Shown piece after piece: positions 1 through 5,819 of a stretch of DNA of 6,723 nt. The DNA comes from a bacterium (GTDB taxonomy: Bacteria; Auribacterota; Auribacteria; Auribacterales; Auribacteraceae). The translations under genes and the position numbers were made by a program. Each line of letters begins with the position of its first letter. Position 1 is the stretch's first letter. Below the pieces are notes generated by a model. That model was not told where the DNA came from. It did not search any database and saw only the letters and a program-made list of their open reading frames with translations. The stretch lies in contig JAGGZS010000106.1 of the NCBI GenBank assembly GCA_021161885.1, forward strand, positions 1-6,723, in the 5' to 3' direction.

Positions 1-1
1 T

Positions 2-7
2 TATAAT
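2..7 (+). promoter_or_regulatory. Possible -10 box upstream of ribBA
   Basis: TATAAT is a perfect match to the sigma-70 -10 consensus and lies 28 bases before the ribBA start codon. The -35 region would fall outside the window, so it cannot be checked. In DNA this AT-rich the match could be chance. If real, the transcript leader would be only about 20 bases, too short for an FMN riboswitch. Confidence 0.3.
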
Positions 8-35
8 ACTTTTCTTTTTAACAAAAGGATTCTTT

Positions 36-1247
36 ATGGATAATTCCTCAACTTATTTTGACAAAATAGAAGATGTTATCGAAGACATAAACTGCGGTAA
101 AATGGCTATTGTAACCGATGATGTAAACCGCGAGAACGAAGGCGACATTATCATGGCCGCTTCTCTTGTTAAACCAGATGACATTAATTTTATGGTTAAA
201 TACGCCAGAGGACTGGTTTGTGTGCCCATGAAAAGCGAACGGCTGGATTTTTTAAATTTAACACCAATGGTAACTAAAAATCGCGATACGCACAAAACCG
301 CGTTCAGCGTGTCTGTCGATGCCAAACACGGAATTACCACAGGCATTTCAGCGCACGACAGAGCAAAAACCATCCAGTCTTTGGTTAACCCATACGCTAC
401 CGCAAACGATTTTGTAACTCCGGGACATATTTTTCCATTACGCTCGGTAAAAGGCGGTGTCCTGCAAAGAGCAGGGCATACCGAGGCTTCAGTTGACCTT
501 ACCTCACTTGCCGGATTATACCCGGCAGGCGTTATATGCGAAATAATGAATGACGACGGCACAATGGCAAGACTGCCCGAACTAATAGAATTTAAAAAAA
601 AATACGGGCTGAAATTATGCTCAATTGCAGACATTATAGAATACAGGCGGAGAAAAGAAAAACTGGTCACAAAAATTATAGAAACTAAACTGCCTACTAA
701 ATTCGGCATTTTTAAGCTTATCGCGTACAAATCTACCATTGACAGCCTTGAACACCTCGCGCTTGTAATGGGCAATCTTTCTCCTGACAAAAATGTTCTC
801 GTAAGAGTACATTCCGAATGCCTTACAGGTGATGTTTTCGGTTCAATGCGGTGCGACTGCGGACCTCAACTGCATCAAGCTATGGAAACCATAGCTAAAG
901 CCGGCAATGGAGTGATTTTGTATATGCGTCAGGAAGGGCGCGGAATCGGGCTTGCAAACAAACTTAAAGCATACTTTCTGCAGGATAAAGGTATGGATAC
1001 TGTAGAAGCAAATGAGCATTTAGGATTCAACGCTGATCTTCGCGAATACGGTATAGGTGCTCAAATTCTTATAGATTTGGGAGTGAAAAATATTATCTTA
1101 TTGACAAACAATCCCCGCAAAATAATAGGGCTTCAAGGGTACGGTTTTAACATTGTTAAAAGAAAAGAAATTATTATAGAACCTACCCTGTATAATAAAA
1201 AATATTTGAAGACAAAAAAAGAAAAATTAGGGCATAAAATTAATTAA
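36..1247 (+). CDS. ribBA: Bifunctional 3,4-dihydroxy-2-butanone-4-phosphate synthase / GTP cyclohydrolase II
   Basis: This fusion enzyme catalyses both entry reactions of riboflavin synthesis in the cytoplasm. The RibB half makes the four-carbon unit from ribulose 5-phosphate, and the RibA half opens GTP. Residues 1 to about 205 are the RibB domain: the acidic loop RENEGD (32-37), TTGISAHDR (101-109), PGHIFPL (129-135), RAGHTE with His148, and Glu169 in the CEI motif. Residues about 212-403 are the RibA domain: a zinc site from Cys262, Cys273 and Cys275, RQEGRGIGL (298-306), Tyr313 and Arg336 at the places of the catalytic Tyr and Arg, and LTNNPRK (356-362). At 403 residues it has the normal length for the fusion, and both active sites look intact. 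The ATG is preceded by AAAAGGA (23-29), 6 bases away. It leads the rib block, with ribH 30 bases downstream. A run of nine A (594-602) lies near the end of the RibB domain. Confidence 0.98.
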   Translation: MDNSSTYFDKIEDVIEDINCGKMAIVTDDVNRENEGDIIMAASLVKPDDINFMVKYARGLVCVPMKSERLDFLNLTPMVTKNRDTHKTAFSVSVDAKHGITTGISAHDRAKTIQSLVNPYATANDFVTPGHIFPLRSVKGGVLQRAGHTEASVDLTSLAGLYPAGVICEIMNDDGTMARLPELIEFKKKYGLKLCSIADIIEYRRRKEKLVTKIIETKLPTKFGIFKLIAYKSTIDSLEHLALVMGNLSPDKNVLVRVHSECLTGDVFGSMRCDCGPQLHQAMETIAKAGNGVILYMRQEGRGIGLANKLKAYFLQDKGMDTVEANEHLGFNADLREYGIGAQILIDLGVKNIILLTNNPRKIIGLQGYGFNIVKRKEIIIEPTLYNKKYLKTKKEKLGHKIN

Positions 1248-1266
1248 TAATCGCCATTAACCCAAT

Positions 1267-1272
1267 AGGAGG
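1267..1272 (+). promoter_or_regulatory. Strong ribosome binding site of ribH
   Basis: AGGAGG stands 5 bases before the ribH ATG. It is the only perfect Shine-Dalgarno core in the window and suggests that ribH is translated strongly. That fits lumazine synthase, which in this family assembles into large 60-subunit or pentameric shells and is needed in many copies (family knowledge; the oligomeric state is not visible here). Confidence 0.85.
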
Positions 1273-1277
1273 CGGAT

Positions 1278-1742
1278 ATGAAAATATTTACAGGCGACCT
1301 TGTATCCGAAAAAAAATCATACGCTGTAATCGTAAGCCGTTTTAACAATTTTATCACCAGCAAACTTCTTGAAGGGGCCTTAGATACTTTGAAACGACAT
1401 AATGTCAAAGATGACGAAATTTCTGTTATCTGGGTACCCGGATCTTTTGAAATTCCCGTAATGGCACAGAAAATAGCGAGTTTAAAAAAATATGACTCCA
1501 TTATATGTGTCGGGGCACTCATAAGAGGGCAAACGCCCCATTTTGATTATATAAGCAACGAAGTAACAAAAGGCATAGCCCAAGTTTCCTTGCAGTTTAT
1601 GGTTCCCGTAACATACGGGCTGATAACATCCGATACCCTTGAACAAGCTATCGAGCGGGCAGGAACCAAAGCCGGAAATAAGGGTGCGGACGCCGCAAAA
1701 AGCGCGATTGAAATGACCAACCTCTTCGCACAGGATTTTTAA
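1278..1742 (+). CDS. ribH: 6,7-dimethyl-8-ribityllumazine synthase
   Basis: RibH condenses the four-carbon product of RibB with 5-amino-6-ribitylaminouracil to form lumazine, the penultimate step of riboflavin synthesis. The 154-residue protein has the usual length and all family landmarks: SRFN (20-23), WVPGSFEIP (52-60) for substrate binding, GALIRGQTPHFDYI (79-92) containing the catalytic His88, and the phosphate-binding C-terminal block around Arg127 (GLITSDTLEQAIERAGTKAG, 114-133). His88 and Arg127 fall at the same numbers as in the well-studied Bacillus enzyme. The ATG follows a perfect AGGAGG. Its TAA stop shares one base with the nusB ATG, an arrangement found in many bacteria that implies translational coupling. 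There is no sign of truncation or transfer. Confidence 0.98.
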   Translation: MKIFTGDLVSEKKSYAVIVSRFNNFITSKLLEGALDTLKRHNVKDDEISVIWVPGSFEIPVMAQKIASLKKYDSIICVGALIRGQTPHFDYISNEVTKGIAQVSLQFMVPVTYGLITSDTLEQAIERAGTKAGNKGADAAKSAIEMTNLFAQDF

Positions 1743-2185
1743 TGGGTAACCGACGAATAAGCAGAGAAATAGCTGTCCAGTTTTTATACAGCTGCGATAT
1801 CAACAGTGAATTCGATATATCGCGTCTGTCGGCGGTTTGGGAATTCGCGGCTCGGGCTAACCGATTGAAAAAAAGCAAAAATTCCGGCAGCCTGATTATT
1901 GAATTCTCCAATATATTAATACAAGGCATTATCAATAATCTTGAGACTATCGACCAGCTTATTGAACAATATGCAGCAAACTGGAAATTTTCAAGAATAA
2001 CTTATATTGACAGAAATATTTTACGGTTAGCGACTTTTGAAATTCTTTATATGGACGATATTCCTCCCGCTGTTTCCATAGACGAAGCGATTGATATTGC
2101 CAAAAAATACAGTACTTTGGATTCCGGTAAATTCGTTAACGGCATATTAGATAAAATCAAAGGTGAAATAAATAATAAAAAATAG
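1742..2185 (+). CDS. nusB: Transcription antitermination factor NusB
   Basis: NusB is a small all-helical RNA-binding protein that, with ribosomal protein S10 (NusE), binds boxA RNA and keeps RNA polymerase processive, chiefly on rRNA operons. The 147 residues match the family's usual size. The N-terminal signature RRISREIAVQFLYSCDI (4-20) and the C-terminal block (about 88-137: YIDRNILRLATFEIL, then IPPAVSIDEAIDIAKKY, then KFVNGIL) are both recognisable. The middle (about 22-60) is more divergent, with the Lys-rich patch KKSK at 43-46. It starts in the stop codon of ribH (TAATG), with AGGA at 1732-1735 as ribosome binding site. The ribH-nusB pairing is widespread in bacteria and need not mean a shared function. 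Confidence 0.96.
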   Translation: MGNRRISREIAVQFLYSCDINSEFDISRLSAVWEFAARANRLKKSKNSGSLIIEFSNILIQGIINNLETIDQLIEQYAANWKFSRITYIDRNILRLATFEILYMDDIPPAVSIDEAIDIAKKYSTLDSGKFVNGILDKIKGEINNKK

Positions 2186-2228
2186 GCTGTTTCAGCTAAC
2201 TTAATCTTCAATTAATATTTAACAATTT

Positions 2229-2242
2229 AAAAAAAATTTTTT
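2229..2242 (+). promoter_or_regulatory. A8T6 tract directly before the PHP gene, with no Shine-Dalgarno
   Basis: Eight A and six T run directly into the ATG of the PHP-domain gene. The inner twelve bases (2231-2242) form a perfect AT palindrome. No purine-rich GG-containing site is present in the 57 bases between nusB and this start. Translation may rely on an unstructured AT-rich leader, or on ribosomes arriving from nusB. I see no convincing promoter in the gap. Confidence 0.45.
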
Positions 2243-3085
2243 ATGGCTAAATTTATAGATTTACATATTCACTCAACTCATTCAGACGGATTATTAACGC
2301 CGATTGAAATAATAAGGAAAGTCGCGGAACATAACCTGAGCGCTATTGCCATAACAGACCACGACTCCATTAGCGCTTATGATGAAGCTGCTCAAGAAGC
2401 GCGGCGTTTAAATATAGAGCTTATATCAGGAGTTGAGCTTAGCTGCGAAACAGAAGGCAGGGATATTCATATTTTAGGTTACTTTGTTGACGGTAAAAAT
2501 GATGCTTTTATAAAATTTCTCGAGAAAATGCGTTATCACAGAAAAAAACGTATCTTTAAAATAGCCGAAAAACTTAATTTTATCGGTATCGATTTTTGCG
2601 CCGAATCTTTATTAAAAGAATTAAAAAACGCCTCGCCCGGAAGGCTTCATGTCGCCCGCAAACTTCTTAAAGACGGCAAAATAAAATCTATCTATGAAGC
2701 ATTTAGGTGTTATATAGGCGAAAACTGTCCGGCTTATGTAAAAAAATTCAAACTGAATATTAATGAATGTATTGATTTAATTCATTCTATAGGCGGTATA
2801 GCGGTCATGGCGCATCCGGGTATTTATAAAATGGATCATCTAATCGATATTTTTAAAAATTACGGGTTAGACGGACTGGAAATTTTTCATTCTGAGCATA
2901 AATCGCATCAAACTAAAAAGTACAGAAAAATCGCCGAGGAAAATAATCTTTTAGTAACCGGCGGGTCGGATTACCACGGGGTGCAAAATGACGGTAGGGT
3001 ATTAGGGGCGTTAAACATCCCCTATTCCCTGTTAGAACACATGAAAGAAAAATTACAGGAAAAAAATCGGAGCTCAATCAAATGA
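2243..3085 (+). CDS. PHP-domain phosphoesterase (RNase AM/YciV-TrpH-like), substrate unknown
   Basis: This is a metal-dependent phosphoesterase of the polymerase-and-histidinol-phosphatase (PHP) superfamily, 280 residues, complete and cytoplasmic (no signal peptide or membrane segment). Metal-ligand motifs appear in the expected order: DLHIHSTHSDG (6-16) with His8 and His10, TDHD (38-41), GVELS with Glu65, ILGYF after His76, RLH with His136, MAHPG with His191, and SDYHG with Asp243 and His245. Size and layout match the YciV/TrpH group. Characterised members of that group act as 5'-3' exonucleases on short RNAs (RNase AM) or as nucleotide phosphatases, so the substrate here is open. It lies between nusB and ftsY inside a riboflavin cluster and overlaps ftsY by four bases (ATGA). 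The start is forced: an in-frame stop lies at 2228-2230, and the first metal motif begins at residue 6. It has no recognisable ribosome binding site. Confidence 0.9.
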   Translation: MAKFIDLHIHSTHSDGLLTPIEIIRKVAEHNLSAIAITDHDSISAYDEAAQEARRLNIELISGVELSCETEGRDIHILGYFVDGKNDAFIKFLEKMRYHRKKRIFKIAEKLNFIGIDFCAESLLKELKNASPGRLHVARKLLKDGKIKSIYEAFRCYIGENCPAYVKKFKLNINECIDLIHSIGGIAVMAHPGIYKMDHLIDIFKNYGLDGLEIFHSEHKSHQTKKYRKIAEENNLLVTGGSDYHGVQNDGRVLGALNIPYSLLEHMKEKLQEKNRSSIK

Positions 3086-4002
3086 TTTTTAAAAAATTAG
3101 CTGACGGATTAAAAAAAACAAGAAACCAAATAACATCAAAACTAAAATCAGTGTTCAGCAAAAATACTGTTATCAATGAGGAAATTATTGAAGAAATCGA
3201 GGAAATACTTATACAGGCGGATATGGGGTTTGACACAGTTACATCAGTTATACAAAAAATTGAGCGGTCATTAACAAAAAACGAAAAAAAAGATGTTTCT
3301 TTTATCTATGATGCAATAAAAAACGAACTTAAAAATTTTTTATCAAACGATACTTTACAACCTCAACCGGAAGATAAAGATGAAAAAAATCTTAAGATAA
3401 TTCTTGTTGTTGGAGTTAACGGCACCGGCAAAACCACTTCTATAGCGAAAATAGCCAACCGTTATTTGTCTGAGGGGAAAAAAGTTATCCTCGCGGCTTG
3501 CGATACGTTCAGGGGCGCGGCAATAGAACAGCTTGAAGTATGGGCTCAACGGTCAGGCGCTTATTTAGTCAAACATCAACATGGCGCTGACGCGGCGGCA
3601 GTTGCTTATGACGCCGTTGAAGCGGCTTTGGCAAGAAATGCAGATTATCTCATTATCGATACAGCCGGTCGGCTCCATACAAACAAAAATCTAATGGAAG
3701 AATTAAAAAAGATAAAACGCATTGTCCAAAAAAAAATCATAAATGCGCCGCACGAAATATTAATGGTTCTTGATGCGGTAACAGGACAAAACGCTGTCCC
3801 GCAAGTAAAAACTTTCAATGAAGCGTTATCATTGACAGGATTAATACTTACAAAACTTGACGGTACGGCCAAAGGCGGTGTTGTTATCAGAATACAAAAC
3901 GAATTCAATATTCCCGTTAAATATATCGGTATCGGCGAACAAATAGACGATATTCTCCCTTTTAACGCAAACGATTTTATTGACGCTCTTTTTGAGGATT
4001 AA
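3082..4002 (+). CDS. ftsY: Signal recognition particle receptor FtsY (SRP GTPase)
   Basis: FtsY is the membrane-docking GTPase that receives SRP (Ffh plus 4.5S RNA) and hands ribosomes making membrane proteins to the SecYEG translocon. The 306 residues comprise a helical N domain (about 1-90) and the G domain: P-loop GVNGTGKT (111-118), DTFRGAA (141-147), DTAGR (193-197), the guanine-specificity motif TKLD (257-260) followed by GTAKGG (261-266), and the closing GIGEQIDDI (283-291). GVNGTGKT and GIGEQ separate FtsY from its paralogue Ffh, and no M domain follows. It lacks the long acidic A domain of enterobacterial FtsY; the short Lys-rich N-terminal helix (residues 4-22) probably serves for membrane contact. 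It overlaps the PHP gene by ATGA. GGAG at 3069-3072 is a modest ribosome binding site 9 bases before the start. Confidence 0.98.
   Translation: MIFKKLADGLKKTRNQITSKLKSVFSKNTVINEEIIEEIEEILIQADMGFDTVTSVIQKIERSLTKNEKKDVSFIYDAIKNELKNFLSNDTLQPQPEDKDEKNLKIILVVGVNGTGKTTSIAKIANRYLSEGKKVILAACDTFRGAAIEQLEVWAQRSGAYLVKHQHGADAAAVAYDAVEAALARNADYLIIDTAGRLHTNKNLMEELKKIKRIVQKKIINAPHEILMVLDAVTGQNAVPQVKTFNEALSLTGLILTKLDGTAKGGVVIRIQNEFNIPVKYIGIGEQIDDILPFNANDFIDALFED
3994..3997 (+). promoter_or_regulatory. Ribosome binding site supporting the ribD start at 4010
   Basis: GAGG near the end of ftsY lies 12 bases before the ATG at 4010, slightly long but usable. The alternative TTG at 3980 has no such site and would add ten residues unlike RibD proteins, so 4010 is preferred. 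Confidence 0.5.
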
Positions 4003-4009
4003 TCAACTT

Positions 4010-5134
4010 ATGAATCCTGAAAAAAAAAATAATCACGTTTTTTATATGAAACAAGCAGTATCTCTTGCGAAATGCGCATCCCGTAAAGTATCGCCTAATC
4101 CGCGTGTCGGCGCGGTACTTGTCAAAGACGGCAAAATTATCGGGCAGGGATACCATAAATGCGCCGGCGCCTCTCACGCTGAAATTCAGGCAATAGAATC
4201 AGCGGGTAAAGACGCAAATGGCTCAACTCTTTATGTTACTCTTGAACCGTGTTCATCTTACGGAAAAACCCCGCCATGCACCTATGCTGTAATCAAAGCA
4301 GGAATAAAAAAAGTTTTTATCGGGGTTACCGATCCGAACCCAGCACATAACGGTATAGCCGTTAATATATTCAAACAGCATAACATTGGCGTTGAAACAG
4401 GCATATTAAAAAACAAATGCGCTGAACTAATTGAGGATTTCAGGAAATTTATTATTAAAAAACTTCCTTTTGTGACAGTGAAAGCCGCAATATCTATTGA
4501 CGGTAAAATAGCTACATTTTTCGGTGAATCAAAATGGATAACCTCACCTGCATCAAGATCGGAAGTCCAAAAAATACGCTCAAGTGTGGATGCTGTTTTA
4601 GTAGGCTCAAATACAATCGCCAAAGATAATCCGTCCCTTACAGTCAGAACCGCCAAAGGAAAACTTTTTCAACCGTGGCGGATTGTGCTTGACCCATATT
4701 TATCTATTCCCCATAATTGTAATATTGTTACGGATTATAATAAAAACAGAACCGTTTTGGTTGTCGATAAACAAAAAGCCGAAATAGAAAAATTTAATTT
4801 TTTTATTAAAAATGGGATTAAAATTTTCCCTCTCGCAACTGAAAATGGATTTTTTAATCCAATGGATGTTTTGCGCTCTTTAACTAATTTATCTATTGTA
4901 TCGTTACTTGTAGAAGGCGGAGGGGAAACCATAGGCACTTTTTTTGACCATAAACTGATAGATAAACTATACATTTTTATAGCGCCAAAGATTATCGGCG
5001 GAAAAACCGCTCCGGGTCCTTTTAATGGAAAAGGGATCAAGAACATAGCTGAAGCGGTTTACCTGCAACGCATCAAATGGCGCAAATTTAAAGATGATAT
5101 GATGTTTTGCGGTTATCCGGTTTGGAACAAATAA
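4010..5134 (+). CDS. ribD: Bifunctional diaminohydroxyphosphoribosylaminopyrimidine deaminase / 5-amino-6-(5-phosphoribosylamino)uracil reductase
   Basis: RibD carries out the second and third steps of the GTP branch of riboflavin synthesis: zinc-dependent deamination of the pyrimidine ring, then NADPH-dependent reduction of the ribosyl side chain. It is 374 residues from the ATG at 4010, a normal length. Residues about 9-140 are the deaminase: HAE (56-58) and PCSSYGKTPPC (80-90) supply the zinc ligands His56, Cys81 and Cys90 and the proton shuttle Glu58. Residues about 150-374 are the reductase (DHFR-like fold): VKAAISIDGKIA (157-168), SKWITS (174-179), GSNTIAKDNPSLTVR (199-213), and a late EGGG followed by the APKIIGG motif. 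Seven bases separate it from ftsY. A run of ten A (4020-4029) lies near the 5' end, and a second in-frame ATG at 4046 would still include the whole deaminase core. Confidence 0.97.
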   Translation: MNPEKKNNHVFYMKQAVSLAKCASRKVSPNPRVGAVLVKDGKIIGQGYHKCAGASHAEIQAIESAGKDANGSTLYVTLEPCSSYGKTPPCTYAVIKAGIKKVFIGVTDPNPAHNGIAVNIFKQHNIGVETGILKNKCAELIEDFRKFIIKKLPFVTVKAAISIDGKIATFFGESKWITSPASRSEVQKIRSSVDAVLVGSNTIAKDNPSLTVRTAKGKLFQPWRIVLDPYLSIPHNCNIVTDYNKNRTVLVVDKQKAEIEKFNFFIKNGIKIFPLATENGFFNPMDVLRSLTNLSIVSLLVEGGGETIGTFFDHKLIDKLYIFIAPKIIGGKTAPGPFNGKGIKNIAEAVYLQRIKWRKFKDDMMFCGYPVWNK

Positions 5135-5171
5135 CGAATTAATATTATATTATTTTCAGGAAATATTTTTT

Positions 5172-5819
5172 ATGTTTACAGGCATAATCGAAGCAGTAGT
5201 AAAAGTTGATAATTTTGTTAAAGGCAGTATGTACAGCGAATTAGCTGTAACATCGCCTTTCCCGGCAGGTAAAATTGATATCGGCGACAGTATAGCTGTA
5301 AACGGGGTTTGCCTTACTGTATCGCAAATAAAAAACAATTCTCTTTTTTTTCAAATCCAAAACGAAACAATTAAAAAAACTTATTTTTCCAAACTAAAAC
5401 ACGGAGATATATTAAATCTTGAACGGGCGTTGCCCGTTGACGGCCGTTTAAACGGGCATATCGTGCAGGGGCACGTTGATGAAACAGGATATATTGTAAA
5501 AAATCAAAATTATGCCGGCAATTGGATTGTTGAGATAAAAACATCGGACAAATTTATGCGATATATCGTGCACAAAGGATCCGTATCAATCGACGGAATC
5601 AGCCTTACTGTAACTGAAAAAAAAACATTATCGTTCACCGTAAACTTAATTCCCCACACAATGGAAAATACCAACCTGAAATCAAAAAAAATTAACGATC
5701 CGGTAAACCTTGAAGCCGATATTTTAAGCAAATATATATATAATTTTTTATTAAATACCCGTTCAAGTTCAAATGATGAAATATTAAAAAATTTAAAAAA
5801 AGGTGGTTTTATATCGTGA
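5172..5819 (+). CDS. ribE: Riboflavin synthase, alpha subunit
   Basis: This enzyme (called RibC in E. coli, RibE in Bacillus) dismutates two 6,7-dimethyl-8-ribityllumazine molecules to riboflavin and the pyrimidine precursor, the last step of the pathway. Its 215 residues show the internally duplicated barrel expected of the family. Barrel 1 starts MFTGIIE (1-7) and carries GDSIAVNGVCLTV (38-50) with Cys47. Barrel 2 carries GHIVQGHVDETG (95-106), KGSVSIDGISLTV (135-147) and IPHTMENTNL. The C-terminal trimerisation helix is present. AGGA at 5158-5161 lies 10 bases before the ATG, after a 37-base AT-rich gap from ribD. The stop codon overlaps the thyX start as GTGA. A cluster of GC-rich hairpins lies within the gene (5422-5475). 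Confidence 0.97.
   Translation: MFTGIIEAVVKVDNFVKGSMYSELAVTSPFPAGKIDIGDSIAVNGVCLTVSQIKNNSLFFQIQNETIKKTYFSKLKHGDILNLERALPVDGRLNGHIVQGHVDETGYIVKNQNYAGNWIVEIKTSDKFMRYIVHKGSVSIDGISLTVTEKKTLSFTVNLIPHTMENTNLKSKKINDPVNLEADILSKYIYNFLLNTRSSSNDEILKNLKKGGFIS
5422..5475 (+). other. Cluster of intragenic hairpins in ribE, two mutually exclusive
   Basis: AACGGGC (5422-5428) pairs perfectly with GCCCGTT (5432-5438) across a 3-base loop. The downstream AACGGGCA (5451-5458) can pair instead with TGCCCGTT (5431-5438), giving an 8-base stem around a 12-base loop, so the two structures compete. A third perfect stem, CGTGC/GCACG (5462-5466 and 5471-5475) with loop AGGG, follows directly. The DNA codes for the conserved stretch before GHIVQGHVD, so the structure may simply be a by-product of coding. 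The pairing is seen in the sequence; any regulatory role is speculation. Confidence 0.4.
5801..5806 (+). promoter_or_regulatory. Ribosome binding site deciding the GTG start of thyX
   Basis: AGGTGG, preceded by a run of A, lies inside the end of ribE and 9 bases before the GTG at 5816. It supports GTG as the true thyX start and implies that termination on ribE and initiation on thyX are coupled. Confidence 0.7.

Noticed and set aside
53..790. Long open frame of 245 codons on the complement strand across ribBA
   Set aside because: It lies fully antisense to a gene with intact catalytic motifs in both domains, resembles no known family, and has no ribosome binding site. It is a by-product of low stop frequency opposite codon-biased sequence.
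2186..2196. GCTG-TTT-CAGC hairpin after nusB as a terminator
   Set aside because: The stem is only four pairs, and no uninterrupted T run follows, so it is unlikely to stop transcription.
3980..4009. TTG at 3980 as ribD start, overlapping ftsY by 23 bases
   Set aside because: The ten added residues do not resemble RibD N-termini, a TTG start is rare, and the ATG at 4010 has GAGG upstream and aligns with the family's usual start before the FYMxxA segment.
4282..5046. Antisense open frames of 124 and 103 codons opposite ribD
   Set aside because: They sit opposite well-conserved RibD reductase and deaminase sequence and show no recognisable domain, signal peptide or start site.
5462..5475. GTGCAGGGGCACG stretch as part of an FMN riboswitch
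   Set aside because: It has a GGGGCA-like core by chance, but the other conserved helices of the RFN element are absent, and the stretch codes for the invariant QGHVD region of riboflavin synthase.
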